64,000 nt of DNA from Rhizobium acidisoli (GCF_002531755.2 NZ_CP035000.1:496001-560000); one strand, 5' to 3'. Positions 9,703 through 19,291 are shown, counted from the first letter of the stretch. Numbers and translations: made by a program. The notes: generated from the letters alone by a model not told the origin.

Positions 9703-10719
9703 ATGGAACAGACGGCCGAACCGGTACTCGACATCAGGGGATTGCGAACGATCTTCCGCATCCGCGGCGGCGAGATCGCGGCGGTCAACGATATCGACCT
9801 GACGGTCGCCGCCGGCGAGACGCTGGCGCTCGTCGGCGAATCCGGCTCCGGCAAGTCGGTCACCAGCCTGTCGGTCATGCGGCTGCTCACCCGCAACATC
9901 GGTGTGATCGCCGCCGGCAGCATCCGCCTGACGACCAGAAGCGGCGCGGTCCGGGATCTTGTTTCCCTTGATGAAGAGAGCATGCGCAGGATCAGGGGCG
10001 ACGACATCGGCATGGTGTTCCAGGAGCCGATGTCGAGCCTCAATCCCGTTTTCACGATCGGTGACCAGATCGCCGAGCCGATCTGCATCCATCGCGGCGC
10101 GAACCGGAAGGCCGCAATGAACGCAGCCGTCGCCTTGCTGGAAAGCGTCGGCATACCGGATGCCCGGCACCGCGCCGGCCAATATCCGCACGAATTGTCG
10201 GGCGGCATGCGTCAGCGCGCCACCATCGCCATGGCGCTCGCCTGCGATCCGGCCCTGCTGATCGCCGATGAGCCGACCACGGCGCTCGACGTGACGATCC
10301 AGGCGCAGATCCTCGATCTGCTGCTCAAGCTGCAGCGCGAGCGCGGCATGGCCATGCTCTTCGTCACCCACAATCTCGGCGTGGTCGCCGAAATCGCCCA
10401 TCGCGTCGCGGTGATGTATGCCGGAAGGATTGTCGAGCAAGGGCCGGTCGGCGAGGTTTTCCGCAATCCGAAACATCCCTACACGATGGGTCTTCTTGCC
10501 TCCATGCCGCGCCTCGGCGACGCATCGCGGATGAAACAGGCCGGCGAAAAACTCTCTGCCATTCCCGGCATGGTCCCGAGCCTGATGAACATGCCGAGCG
10601 GCTGCGCCTTTTCCCCGCGCTGCCAATTCGCGATCGATGCCTGTCGCGCCGCGATCCCCGTGCTCGAACAGGTCAATGCGCAGCACGCCAGCCGCTGTAT
10701 CAGATGGCAGGAGATCTAG
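9703..10719 (+). CDS. Peptide-type ABC transporter ATPase (DppD-like)
   Basis: This 338-residue ATP-binding subunit has Walker A GESGSGKS, signature LSGGMRQR and Walker B LLIADEPT. The C-terminal oligopeptide-transporter extension contains the Cys-rich [11 protein letters not shown]. The start is placed at 9703 ([14 protein letters not shown]), 8 bases after the lyase stop, because the longer upstream reading overlaps the lyase gene. It energises import together with the next gene. Confidence 0.92.
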   Translation: MEQTAEPVLDIRGLRTIFRIRGGEIAAVNDIDLTVAAGETLALVGESGSGKSVTSLSVMRLLTRNIGVIAAGSIRLTTRSGAVRDLVSLDEESMRRIRGDDIGMVFQEPMSSLNPVFTIGDQIAEPICIHRGANRKAAMNAAVALLESVGIPDARHRAGQYPHELSGGMRQRATIAMALACDPALLIADEPTTALDVTIQAQILDLLLKLQRERGMAMLFVTHNLGVVAEIAHRVAVMYAGRIVEQGPVGEVFRNPKHPYTMGLLASMPRLGDASRMKQAGEKLSAIPGMVPSLMNMPSGCAFSPRCQFAIDACRAAIPVLEQVNAQHASRCIRWQEI

Positions 10720-11673
10720 ATGAACGCACCGCTGCTCTCTGTCCGCGATCTCTCGAAACATTATACGTCCCGCGGCACGCGGCTGAACATTCTCGAGGGT
10801 ATATCCTTCGATATCGGCAAGGGGGAAGTCGTCGGGCTTGTCGGCGAATCCGGCAGCGGAAAGACCATCATCGGGCGCTCCGTCCTCCGGCTCATCGAAC
10901 CTTCCGCAGGCAGTGTCCGTTTCGACGGACAGGAACTCACCGGACTTTCCGCCTCGGCGCTCCGACGGCAACGGCCGCGCATGCAGTATATTTTCCAGGA
11001 CCCTTTCGCCAGTCTGTCGCCACGCATGACGATCGGAGAAATCCTGACGGAGGGTCTGAAGATCCAGGGGATCGGATCGCCACGCAATAGGCTCGAACGG
11101 GCGCAAACCGCCTTGGCCCAGGTCGATCTGCCTGAAGATGCGATCAATCGATATGCGCATGAATTTTCCGGTGGCCAGCGCCAGCGCATCGGGATCGCCC
11201 GGGCATTGACCTTGTCGCCCGAATTCATTGTTGCCGACGAGCCGGTCTCGGCACTCGACGTGTCGATCCAGGCGCAGGTGATCAACCTGCTGCGCGAGTT
11301 GCAGCAGCGGCTTGGCCTTACAATGCTGTTCATTTCGCATGACCTCGCCGTCGTCGAATATATCTGCGACCGGGTGATCGTGCTTTATCTCGGCCGCATC
11401 ATGGAGATCGCTGCGAGTGCCGATCTCTATGCGCGGCCGCAGCATCCCTATACGCGCGCCCTTCTCTCGGCGATTCCGTCGCCCGATCCGGATGCCCGCC
11501 GCGACCGGCAGATCCTCAAAGGCGATATTCCAAGCCCTGCCAATCCGCCGAGCGGATGCGTCTTTCGCACGCGCTGTCCGAGTGCGCTCGATGCCTGCGC
11601 CGGCGCCGTTCCGCCGTTGCGGGAAATCGCGCCCGGCCATTTCAAGGCCTGCAGCCGCGACGACCTCAACTGA
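10720..11673 (+). CDS. Peptide-type ABC transporter ATPase (DppF-like)
   Basis: This is the second ATPase subunit, 317 residues, with GESGSGKT (Walker A), FSGGQRQR (signature), IVADEP (Walker B) and the C-terminal Cys motif SGCVFRTRCPS. Its ATG follows directly on the TAG stop of the preceding ATPase gene, with no gap. With the binding protein, two permeases and the DppD-like ATPase it completes a five-part importer. Confidence 0.92.
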   Translation: MNAPLLSVRDLSKHYTSRGTRLNILEGISFDIGKGEVVGLVGESGSGKTIIGRSVLRLIEPSAGSVRFDGQELTGLSASALRRQRPRMQYIFQDPFASLSPRMTIGEILTEGLKIQGIGSPRNRLERAQTALAQVDLPEDAINRYAHEFSGGQRQRIGIARALTLSPEFIVADEPVSALDVSIQAQVINLLRELQQRLGLTMLFISHDLAVVEYICDRVIVLYLGRIMEIAASADLYARPQHPYTRALLSAIPSPDPDARRDRQILKGDIPSPANPPSGCVFRTRCPSALDACAGAVPPLREIAPGHFKACSRDDLN

Positions 11674-11684
11674 TCCGTCACCCA

Positions 11685-11794
11685 GAGCATGATGCCGAAA
11701 AGTGTGAGCGGTTTTCGGGCGACATCATGCTCCAACTCTTTAATTTAGAACAGGATGATTTTAGGCCAAACGGGCCTAAAATCATCCTGTTCTA
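11685..11794. repeat. RIME1-like rhizobial intergenic mosaic element
   Basis: This 110-base element is made of two large palindromes. The first (11685-11733) has arms GAGCATGATG...CCGAAAA and TTTTCGG...CATCATGCTC. The second (11746-11794) has perfect 22-base arms starting TAGAACAGGATG around a 5-base loop. Size and two-palindrome design match what I recall of the Rhizobium RIME1 repeat (about 108 bp). It lies between the last ATPase gene and the second lyase gene. In RNA it would form two strong hairpins that may separate their expression. Confidence 0.75.
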
Positions 11795-11806
11795 GGGGAA
11801 AAACAA

Positions 11807-12742
11807 ATGAATGCGAAGACGCCGCATCCGGCCATCGGCGGAAACTGGGCGAGCCTGCTTCTGCCGATCGCAGCCGACGACAGCATCGAATTCGATAAGC
11901 TCGGCGAAGAGATCGACATCCTCATCGATGTCGGCGTCGACGGCATCTATTCGAACGGCACCGCCGGCGAATTCCACAATCAGACGGAGGCGGAATTCGA
12001 CAGGATCCAGGTGATGCTGGCCGAACGCTGCCAGGCTTCCTCCATGCCGTTCGTGATCGGCGCCTGCCAGCCCGACCCGCTGATCATGCTCAATCGCGTC
12101 CGCCGCGCCGCCGCGTTCGCGCCCCGCGCCATTCAGGTCATATTGCCGGACTGGTGGCCGCTCAGCGATGCCGAAGCGGCCGACTTCCTCAAACGGGCGG
12201 CCGACGTTGCCTGCGGAATTCCGCTGATCCTCTACAATCCGCCGCATGCAAAACGGGTGCTGTCGCCGAAGGCGCTGGGCATGCTCTGCGCGGCAGTGCC
12301 CGAGGTGATCGGCATCAAGCTCGCCGACGGCGACGCCGCCTGGTATGCCGAAACACGCCGGCATCTGTCGGGGCTTTCGCTCTTCGTCCCCGGCCATCAT
12401 CTGGCAACCGGCATCAAGGAGGGCGTCGCAGCAGGCTCCTTTTCCAATGTAGCCTGCCTTAGTCCACGCGGTGCTCAAGCCTGGACGGTGTCGATGCGAG
12501 ACGAACTCGACGCCGCTCTCGATCTGGAACGACGCATCTGCACCTTCATGGACGCGCATATCGTCCCATTTCGCCAGGAATTCGGCTATTCGAACGCGGC
12601 TCTCGATAAGCTTTTGAGCGCCATCGGCAATTGGGGACCCGTGGGCACGCGTTTACGGTTTCCGTATCGGTCGATTGACATGGCTGAGGCGGTCAGGTTG
12701 CGGGGCATCGCCCGCTCCGAACTTCCCGATCTTTTCCCCTGA
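11807..12742 (+). CDS. DHDPS/N-acetylneuraminate lyase-family class I aldolase (second copy)
   Basis: This 311-residue protein has the same fold as the product of 8777-9694 but is clearly divergent from it. Its Schiff-base lysine lies in VIGIKLADGD and its conserved tyrosine in LILYNPPHA. The ATG is 12 bases after the end of the palindromic repeat. It is probably the last gene of the GntR-controlled transporter operon. Two paralogous lyases in one operon suggest successive steps or two stereoisomeric substrates, which is inference. Confidence 0.87.
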   Translation: MNAKTPHPAIGGNWASLLLPIAADDSIEFDKLGEEIDILIDVGVDGIYSNGTAGEFHNQTEAEFDRIQVMLAERCQASSMPFVIGACQPDPLIMLNRVRRAAAFAPRAIQVILPDWWPLSDAEAADFLKRAADVACGIPLILYNPPHAKRVLSPKALGMLCAAVPEVIGIKLADGDAAWYAETRRHLSGLSLFVPGHHLATGIKEGVAAGSFSNVACLSPRGAQAWTVSMRDELDAALDLERRICTFMDAHIVPFRQEFGYSNAALDKLLSAIGNWGPVGTRLRFPYRSIDMAEAVRLRGIARSELPDLFP

Positions 12743-12909
12743 GGTTGCCCTGGGCGAACGGTCACTCTGGAGTAATGAGCGGAGCAATACAGATCATGAG
12801 ACCGCAGACGCGATGTCGGCCTTGAAGGAAGAGAAGAATTTTCTGTTGTCGCAAATGAAAAATCTGATTTACTGATATTCGCTGCTTTGGCTTTAGGGGG
12901 ATATTGCCG

Positions 12910-13584
12910 ATGGTAGGGACCCGCAGGGATATTTTGCTTGGTGGTTTGGCGTTACTTGGCGCCGGCGCAGTCGGCAAACGGGCATTCGCCGCGGCGTCTT
13001 CCTATTTTGACGGCACCACCGTCGACAATGGCGTGACATTCCGTAGGACCAACTTCGCCAAGATCGACAAACGGTGGCAACGCCAGGTCGTCAAATACTT
13101 CAGCAGCGAGCCGATCGGCACCGTCGTCGTCGATACGAGGCACCATTTCCTTTACGTGATCATGGAGAACAAGACCGCCATTCGCTACGGCGTCGGCGTC
13201 GGCCGCGAAGGGTTCAAATGGTTCGGCCGCGCCACGATCGACGCAAAATCGCTTTGGCCGCGCTGGACGCCGCCGCCGGAGATGCGAAAGCGCCATCCCG
13301 AACTGCCTGAATTCGTGGCGGGAGGCTCTCCGAAGAACCCGCTCGGCCCCCGCGCCATGTATCTGCATCGCGACGGCGTCGACACCGGCTACCGCTTCCA
13401 CGGCACGCTTGAGCCATGGAGCATCGGCAAGGATGCCTCCAGCGGCTGTATCCGCATGTTCAACGAAGACGCCATCGACCTTTACCAGCGTTGCCCCATC
13501 GGCACCGCGGTACAGGTTCTGCCACATATCGCCGACCAGGCCGAAAGTACCACGCAGGTCAGCCAAACAACCCCGGTCGAATAA
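12910..13584 (+). CDS. Tat-exported L,D-transpeptidase (YkuD/ErfK family)
   Basis: This 224-residue enzyme starts at the ATG at 12910, preceded by AGGGGG; an in-frame TTG two codons earlier is less likely. Residues 5-6 are a twin arginine (TRRDILLGG), followed by a hydrophobic stretch and an AFAA cleavage region, so export by Tat is likely. The YkuD domain covers about 70-205, with catalytic His164 and the SSGCIRM motif giving nucleophile Cys180. Such enzymes form 3-3 peptidoglycan cross-links or attach outer-membrane proteins to peptidoglycan, the latter well documented in Rhizobiales. The next gene encodes an OmpA-type lipoprotein. Confidence 0.9.
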   Translation: MVGTRRDILLGGLALLGAGAVGKRAFAAASSYFDGTTVDNGVTFRRTNFAKIDKRWQRQVVKYFSSEPIGTVVVDTRHHFLYVIMENKTAIRYGVGVGREGFKWFGRATIDAKSLWPRWTPPPEMRKRHPELPEFVAGGSPKNPLGPRAMYLHRDGVDTGYRFHGTLEPWSIGKDASSGCIRMFNEDAIDLYQRCPIGTAVQVLPHIADQAESTTQVSQTTPVE

Positions 13585-13597
13585 GGAATATCACCTG

Positions 13598-14134
13598 ATG
13601 TCTGCTACGACCGGATACACGAGCCGCCTTCTCGCCGCGGCCATGCTCCTGGCGCTTGCCGCCTGCTCCACCACGGAGGTCGCCTCCCTGGAAGAACCGA
13701 CTGCTGCGCCGATGACCGGCCAGACCAACGATCCCGCGCCCGGCTTCGAAAACGTCGCGGCGGGCAGCGAAGAGGATTTTATCCTCAATGTCGGCAGGCG
13801 GATCTACTTCAAGCAGGACTCGGCCGCGCTCGATTCCGTTGCCATGGCAACCTTGGACAACCAGGCCAACTGGCTCAACAGGAACCCGACCTGGCTGCTC
13901 AAGCTGCAGGGATTTGCCGACGATTCCGGTTCCGCGTCGAAGATGGAGACGCTGTCGCAGAAGCGCGCCGATGCGGCGATGGCCTATCTCGCCTCGAAGG
14001 GCGTGGACGCCAAGCGCATGTGGGCCAAGGGCTACGGCAACGATCGCGAAGTCCGCGACTGCACCGAGCGCTCCTGCAAGGTGCAGAACCGGCGCGTCGT
14101 CACCAATCTCCGCACTCAGCCCGACGCGGTCTGA
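13598..14134 (+). CDS. OmpA-family peptidoglycan-binding lipoprotein
   Basis: This 178-residue lipoprotein has a signal peptide ending in the lipobox LAAC (Cys at about residue 21). A short linker and a C-terminal OmpA domain (about 65-170) follow, including IYFKQDSAAL and the NRRV peptidoglycan-binding signature (VQNRRVVTNL). The start at 13598 is chosen because it begins the signal peptide; longer readings overlap the L,D-transpeptidase gene. It lies 13 bases after that gene, and the pair probably form an envelope-tethering operon. Confidence 0.9.
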   Translation: MSATTGYTSRLLAAAMLLALAACSTTEVASLEEPTAAPMTGQTNDPAPGFENVAAGSEEDFILNVGRRIYFKQDSAALDSVAMATLDNQANWLNRNPTWLLKLQGFADDSGSASKMETLSQKRADAAMAYLASKGVDAKRMWAKGYGNDREVRDCTERSCKVQNRRVVTNLRTQPDAV

Positions 14135-14169
14135 CCGCAGATCGAGCGGCGGGGCCTTGCCAGTCTGCG

Positions 14170-16632
14170 TTAATATGAAGGCGGCAGCACGTGGGTGAGT
14201 GGTGAGGACAGATCAATGACGAACCTGATATCCGCCGCATTCGCCGCCACGACCAGCTGGTAGTTGCCGGGTTCGGCGCGGAAGGCGCCGGTCTCGACAT
14301 CGAAATAAGCGAGATCCCGCGGCAGGACCTTCAGCACCGCCGTGCCGGTCTCGCCGGGCTGCAGCGAAAGCTTTGCGAAGGCGCGCAGTTCCTTGTCGGG
14401 CCGCTCCACCTTGGTCTTTGGCGACTGCACATAGAGCTGCACCAGTTCGGATCCCGCCCGGTCGCCGATATTGGTCAGGTCGACGCTCACGGTAATCCCT
14501 TCAGCTCCCATTGCGCCGGCCGACAACCGCGGCTCGGCCCAGCTGAAGCGGGTATAACCAAGGCCGAAGCCGAAGGGAAAGAGCGGCTCGACGGCGCGTG
14601 TATCGTGATGACGGTAGCCGACGAAGATGCCTTCGGCGTAGCGTACATGCCCGTCCTTGCCGGGATAGACGGCGGGATCGCCTGTGATGGCGGAATTGTC
14701 GGAGAGCGCCTTCGGGAAGGTCTGCGGCAGGCGCCCGCCGGGCTCGGCATCGCCGAACAGCACGTCGGCGACGGCATTGCCCAGCTCCTGCCCCGGATAC
14801 CAGATCTGCAGCACGGCGCGGACCTTGCCGAGCCAGGGCATTTCCACCGGACCGCCGGTTTGCAGCACGACGACGGTATTGGCATTGGCGGCCACCACCC
14901 GCTCGATCAATTCCTCCTGGCGGCCCGGAAGCCGCATGTCGGGCAGATCCAGACCTTCCGTATCCCATTCGCCGTCACGGCCGACGAAGAGAAGCGCCAG
15001 ATCGGCATTGCGGGCCGTCTCGACGGCCGCCTCGATATCGGCCTCGCCGAGCGGCTTTTCCACGCCGAAACGAACGGCGATAAGGTTGATGCCCTCCCCG
15101 CTCGCGATGGACGGCTCATATTCGACGGTGACTGCATAGGCCCCGCCGGCTTCGAGCGCCATGGTGCCGCGCTGCTCGTCATTGGCCGTGCCGAAATAGT
15201 TTTCGCCGCGCGTCCAGCCATCATGGCCATCCACCGTCAGCGCACCGTCGACGAAGAGCCGCGCCAGGCCGGCATTGGTCATGCCGAAAACATGATCGCC
15301 ACTCTCCTCGGGCACGAATTGCATCTTCATCCGGGCGGAGAAATCGGCGGGATCGAGTTCGCCCGACGGCAGCTCGAACCAGAAGAATTCGCCCTTGTCG
15401 ACGGTCTCGACATGCAGCGGATTGCCCCTGCAGCCGCGACCCTTGAAATATTCGACCGTGATCTTGCCCTTGAACACGTCGATCAGACGGTTATGGCGGC
15501 AGCCGACCGCATGGCTGATGCTGTTGGCATTGGCAAGGGCGGCGCGAATGCCTTCGAGCGGGCTCACCGTATAATGCGCCGCAATCTGGGCGCTGCCGCC
15601 GCCCATGACGCGCGCGCTTGCCGCATTGGGGCCGATGACGGCAATCCGGTCGAGCGAGGTTTTCGCCAGCGGCAGGATGCCGTCATTCTTGAGGAGCACC
15701 GCACCCTCTGCGCCCAAGCGCCGGATCAGCGCCCGATCCTCAGGCAGGTCGATCGCCCGCTCGCTGAGGTCGGGTTTGCTCTCGAAGGCGCCGACCCGCT
15801 CGAGCAGAAGCAGCATCCGCCGCGCCGCCGCCCGTACCGTCGCCGCCTCGACCTTGCCCTCGCGCACGGCGGCAACCAGCTTCTCGCCGCGATCGCGCGC
15901 CGGACCCGGCATTTCAAGATCGAGACCGGCGTTGATCGTCTCTTCAGTCGAATGCGATCCGAACCAATCGGACATGACGATACCGTCAAATCCCCATTCC
16001 TCACGCAGCACCTTGGTCAGCAGCCAGTGATGCTCGCTGGTATAGGTGCCGTTGAGGCGGTTATAGGAAGACATGACCGCCATCACACCGGCGCGGCGCA
16101 CGGCCTGTTCGAAGGGCGGCAGGTAGATTTCGCGCAGCGACCGCTCGTCGATATCGGACGACATGGTCTGCCGCTCGATCTCGGATTCGTTGCCGGCAAA
16201 GTGCTTGATCGTCGCCGCGACCCCCTCGCCCTGCACGCCGTCGATATAGGCGACGGCGAGTTCGGCAGTCAGCATCGGATCTTCGGAATAACATTCGAAA
16301 TTGCGGCCGTTTAGGCCGGAACGATGGATATTCACCGTGGGCGCGAGCAGCACCGCGGCACCCTTGCTCTTTGCCTGACGCGCAAGGGCTGCGCCCATCT
16401 GCGAGACGAGTTCGGGATTCCAGGTGGCGCCGAGCGCGATGCCGACGGGAAAGCAGGTCGCCTTGACGCCGGCGACCAGGGAACCGGCGCCGCGCGCGCC
16501 ATTCGGGCCGTCCGTCACCTTGATCTTCGGCACGCCGAGACGCTCGACCGGGACGGTCGTCCAGAAATCGGCGCCGGATAGCAGCGAGACCTGCTCCTCG
16601 AGCGTCATCTGGTCGAGAATGGAATCAATCAT
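14170..16632 (-). CDS. GH3 beta-glucosidase with PA14 insert
   Basis: This 820-residue glycoside hydrolase family 3 enzyme has an N-terminal (alpha/beta)8 domain with the nucleophile Asp222 in VMSDWFGSHS and the substrate-binding KHFAGNE at about 143-149. A second sandwich domain is interrupted by a PA14-like module (about 385-530, near YFKGRGCRGNPL), and a fibronectin-III-like domain forms the C-terminus. No signal peptide is seen, so it is probably cytoplasmic and acts on imported beta-glucosides. It is divergent from a TetR regulator across a clear palindrome. Confidence 0.93.
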   Translation of the reverse strand: MIDSILDQMTLEEQVSLLSGADFWTTVPVERLGVPKIKVTDGPNGARGAGSLVAGVKATCFPVGIALGATWNPELVSQMGAALARQAKSKGAAVLLAPTVNIHRSGLNGRNFECYSEDPMLTAELAVAYIDGVQGEGVAATIKHFAGNESEIERQTMSSDIDERSLREIYLPPFEQAVRRAGVMAVMSSYNRLNGTYTSEHHWLLTKVLREEWGFDGIVMSDWFGSHSTEETINAGLDLEMPGPARDRGEKLVAAVREGKVEAATVRAAARRMLLLLERVGAFESKPDLSERAIDLPEDRALIRRLGAEGAVLLKNDGILPLAKTSLDRIAVIGPNAASARVMGGGSAQIAAHYTVSPLEGIRAALANANSISHAVGCRHNRLIDVFKGKITVEYFKGRGCRGNPLHVETVDKGEFFWFELPSGELDPADFSARMKMQFVPEESGDHVFGMTNAGLARLFVDGALTVDGHDGWTRGENYFGTANDEQRGTMALEAGGAYAVTVEYEPSIASGEGINLIAVRFGVEKPLGEADIEAAVETARNADLALLFVGRDGEWDTEGLDLPDMRLPGRQEELIERVVAANANTVVVLQTGGPVEMPWLGKVRAVLQIWYPGQELGNAVADVLFGDAEPGGRLPQTFPKALSDNSAITGDPAVYPGKDGHVRYAEGIFVGYRHHDTRAVEPLFPFGFGLGYTRFSWAEPRLSAGAMGAEGITVSVDLTNIGDRAGSELVQLYVQSPKTKVERPDKELRAFAKLSLQPGETGTAVLKVLPRDLAYFDVETGAFRAEPGNYQLVVAANAADIRFVIDLSSPLTHVLPPSY

Positions 16633-16660
16633 GCAAGCCTCCCACCAAAATCCTTAAACC

Positions 16661-16676
16661 TACCGATTACTCGGTA
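16661..16676. promoter_or_regulatory. Perfect TetR-type operator palindrome
   Basis: TACCGATTACTCGGTA is a perfect inverted repeat (TACCGA-N4-TCGGTA). It lies 29 bases upstream of the GH3 start codon and about 93 bases upstream of the TetR gene. Symmetry, spacing and its position between divergent genes make it the likely binding site for the adjacent TetR regulator, controlling both directions. Confidence 0.7.
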
Positions 16677-16768
16677 TTTTTAAGATGTCAATCGGGCCGG
16701 CCTGATGTATGAATGGAGAGCATGGGAGAAATCGGCCGATCGCCGCTCCAGGAGGCAGACAAGAGACG

Positions 16769-17404
16769 ATGGCAGAATTGTCGGAACAGCAGACCGGAGA
16801 GGAAAAACGACGGCGCCGATCCCGCAAGGGAGAGACACGCCGCGCGGAAATCCTTACGGCGGCGATGCGGCGCTTTGCCGAGGACGGCTACCAGAATGCC
16901 GCGATCGGCGATATCGCCCGGGATGTCGGCCTGTCGTTGCCCGGCTTGCTGCACCACTTTCCCACAAAGGTCGATTTGCTGCTGGCGATCCTCGCACAAC
17001 GCGATCTCGAAAGTGCTGATTTCATCGAGCATTATCGCTCCGATCTCAGCGGCCTGCTCAAGGGCATGGTCGCCATCTTCCGCCGCAATGCCGACATGAT
17101 CGAGGTTGTCAGGGCCTTCGCCATCCTGAATGCCGAGAGCCTGATGAAGGGCCATCCCGCCAAAGCATGGTTTCTCGCGCGTGCCACCCAGATGCAGAAG
17201 GATGTCGCCGCGACCTTCGAACGGGCGATTGCCGACGGCACGATCGACGCCAAGACCGACGGCAGGGCAATGGCCGCCGAACTGATCGCGGTAATGGACG
17301 GCCTGCAGATGCTCTGGCTGCGCGATCCCGACCGCTTCGACATGGTCGGCGGCTTGGAAGCCTATGTCGGCCGGCTGCTGGCGAGCCTCGGCTTGGAAGG
17401 CTGA
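16769..17404 (+). CDS. TetR/AcrR-family transcriptional regulator
   Basis: This 211-residue regulator has an N-terminal helix-turn-helix (about residues 20-70, with RRAEILTAAMRRFAEDGYQN and IGDIARDVGLSLPGLLHHF) and a variable helical ligand domain. I chose ATG 16769 because GGAGG at 16751-16755 precedes it; an in-frame ATG at 16709 would add 20 residues. It is divergent from the GH3 gene, with the palindrome TACCGA-N4-TCGGTA between them. Its 3' end overlaps the convergent hydrolase gene by 43 bases. Confidence 0.88.
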   Translation: MAELSEQQTGEEKRRRRSRKGETRRAEILTAAMRRFAEDGYQNAAIGDIARDVGLSLPGLLHHFPTKVDLLLAILAQRDLESADFIEHYRSDLSGLLKGMVAIFRRNADMIEVVRAFAILNAESLMKGHPAKAWFLARATQMQKDVAATFERAIADGTIDAKTDGRAMAAELIAVMDGLQMLWLRDPDRFDMVGGLEAYVGRLLASLGLEG

Positions 17405-18246
17405 CTGGAGTTCTCTGCAAAGCGCGCCAGCCAAACCATCATGCGGCTTACGGCTTCACAATACCTTTGCCCGACGAGCAGACCCGTATGTGTCGTTCCC
17501 TCCAGTCCCAAATATTCGCCGCCAAGATGCCGCGCCATTGCCCGGCCTCGGCGATCATCCTCTTCATCATTGGCGGCTGAGATGACCAGGCTGGGACAGG
17601 TGATTTTCCCGCCATCGACGGAAATCCCCTCCGCCCCGAAATGAAAGGAAAACGCGGCGAATGCCTTCGCCGATTCCATCGACAGGTACTTCCGCTGGAA
17701 CGCGATATCGTCGAGCGTTTCATCGGCGCTGCTTTGCTCGTCGCGCGCCGGCGCCGGCACGATGAGACCCGGCATTCGTGGTGCAAGATCACGATAGGGC
17801 ACCTCGTCATGCACTTGCCTGCAAATGCTGGAATCGATCAGCACCAGCCCGGCAATCCTGACGCCTTCCGCCAGTTTCTGGCTGAGGATCCCTCCCATGC
17901 TGAAGCCGATCACAACAGGTGGGACTGCGTATTCCTCAGCGATTTCGGAGATCGCCTGGCGGATATCATCAAGGTAGTTCTCAAATTCGACCTTGGTCAA
18001 ATCGACCGATCTGCTTTTGTAGTGGCCGCGCAAATTGATGCAGTAAGAATTCCATCCGGCTGATGTGAAGTGAGGAATGTACTTGCTCCACATCCAGCTG
18101 CCGGTGAAGGCGCCGTGAACGAAAAGCAGAGGTGGCCGGGCGCATTGCGGCGAACTGTTGTTCCCCTGAAATATCTCCAGAAAAAGCTCATTCTCTCCAA
18201 TGTATTTGCTCACGTGCTCAGGCAATTCTTTTGCGTAGTCCCGCAT
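17362..18246 (-). CDS. Alpha/beta-fold hydrolase
   Basis: This 294-residue cytoplasmic hydrolase has the oxyanion region LLFVHGAFTGSW, the nucleophile elbow GFSMGG and a C-terminal histidine near GTTHTG. It is convergent with the TetR gene (43-base overlap) and divergent from the LysR gene at 18368, which is its likely regulator. The substrate is unknown; esters or small lactones are typical for the family. Confidence 0.85.
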   Translation of the reverse strand: MRDYAKELPEHVSKYIGENELFLEIFQGNNSSPQCARPPLLFVHGAFTGSWMWSKYIPHFTSAGWNSYCINLRGHYKSRSVDLTKVEFENYLDDIRQAISEIAEEYAVPPVVIGFSMGGILSQKLAEGVRIAGLVLIDSSICRQVHDEVPYRDLAPRMPGLIVPAPARDEQSSADETLDDIAFQRKYLSMESAKAFAAFSFHFGAEGISVDGGKITCPSLVISAANDEEDDRRGRAMARHLGGEYLGLEGTTHTGLLVGQRYCEAVSRMMVWLARFAENSSQPSKPRLASSRPT

Positions 18247-18367
18247 GCCTGCACTCCCCTGATAGGGCTGATAACGCTTGGCGACAGAGGATTTTTCCTA
18301 CGTAATATTGATCAATATGGGTTTGTTGACGTACATAAAGGACAAAATATCTCTAATCGGGTGCCAA

Positions 18368-19291
18368 ATGGAAAGCCTCGCGAGCGTTTTCGCCCTTGTC
18401 TATGCTGCCGAACACCAGAGCTATGTCGGAGCCGCTCGCGTCGCCGGCGTATCACCCTCCGCGATTGGAAAAGCGGTCGCGCGGCTCGAAAGCCGATTGG
18501 GCGTGCGGTTGTTCAACCGCACCACGCGCAGCATCAGCCTGACCGAGGAAGGAACTCTGCTCTACGAGCGCTATAAACGCATCATCGACGATATGGATGA
18601 CGCCGAAGCGATCATCCTGCGAAGCCGGGAACGCCCAAGGGGGCGCCTGCGGGTCAGCGTGCCCCATATTGTCGGGCATCACCTGTTAATGCCGATCCTG
18701 CCGATGTTTGCCGAGCGGTTTCCGGAGATCGAACTGGACATGGATTTCGAAGACAGGGTTGTCGATCTGGTCACGCAAGGCCTGGATGTCGTTGTGCGCA
18801 GCGGCGAGCTTGCCGATGCGCGATTGATCGCCCGCCATCTCGGCGAGCAGCATTTCGTCGTTTGCGGCAGTCCCGATTATCTCAAGCGTCTCGACCGACC
18901 GGAGACGCCGGATGACCTCACCCAACACGCCTGCATTCACTTCAAATATCCTTCCAGCGGCCGTATCGCGCCATGGGCATTCCACCCGCCCTATGAGCGG
19001 CTGCTTTTGCCGCGAAGCCTGAGCTTCAACAATAGCGATGCGGGGTTGCGCGCAGCTCTGGACGGCCTGGGGCTCGCGCATCTGCCCGTCTATGTCGCAG
19101 CGCCGCACATGCGAGCCGGCACTTTGACCCCCGTCCTTACCGCCTTCATGGCACCCTTCGGTTCGCTCTCCCTCGTCTGGCCATCCAACCGCCAGCTTTC
19201 GCCGAAAGTCCGCGCTTTCGTCGATTTCGTGGTCGAGAACTTCGCCGCCCGACCCGATGCGTTTCGACCGGCCGCCGACTTATCGCCATGA
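18368..19291 (+). CDS. LysR-family transcriptional regulator
   Basis: This 307-residue LysR regulator has the N-terminal winged helix (VGAARVAGVSPSAIGKAV) and a substrate-binding domain from about residue 90. The ATG at 18368 is preferred over upstream in-frame starts because family members begin about here (MESLASVFALV). It is divergent from the alpha/beta hydrolase gene (121-base gap) and probably controls it. It belongs to the large LysR subgroup with an RTTRSISLTEEG motif. Confidence 0.9.
   Translation: MESLASVFALVYAAEHQSYVGAARVAGVSPSAIGKAVARLESRLGVRLFNRTTRSISLTEEGTLLYERYKRIIDDMDDAEAIILRSRERPRGRLRVSVPHIVGHHLLMPILPMFAERFPEIELDMDFEDRVVDLVTQGLDVVVRSGELADARLIARHLGEQHFVVCGSPDYLKRLDRPETPDDLTQHACIHFKYPSSGRIAPWAFHPPYERLLLPRSLSFNNSDAGLRAALDGLGLAHLPVYVAAPHMRAGTLTPVLTAFMAPFGSLSLVWPSNRQLSPKVRAFVDFVVENFAARPDAFRPAADLSP

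Noticed and set aside
16709..16768. Longer start for the TetR gene
   Set aside because: The extra 20 residues precede the normal family start and a better ribosome site (GGAGG) lies before the ATG at 16769.
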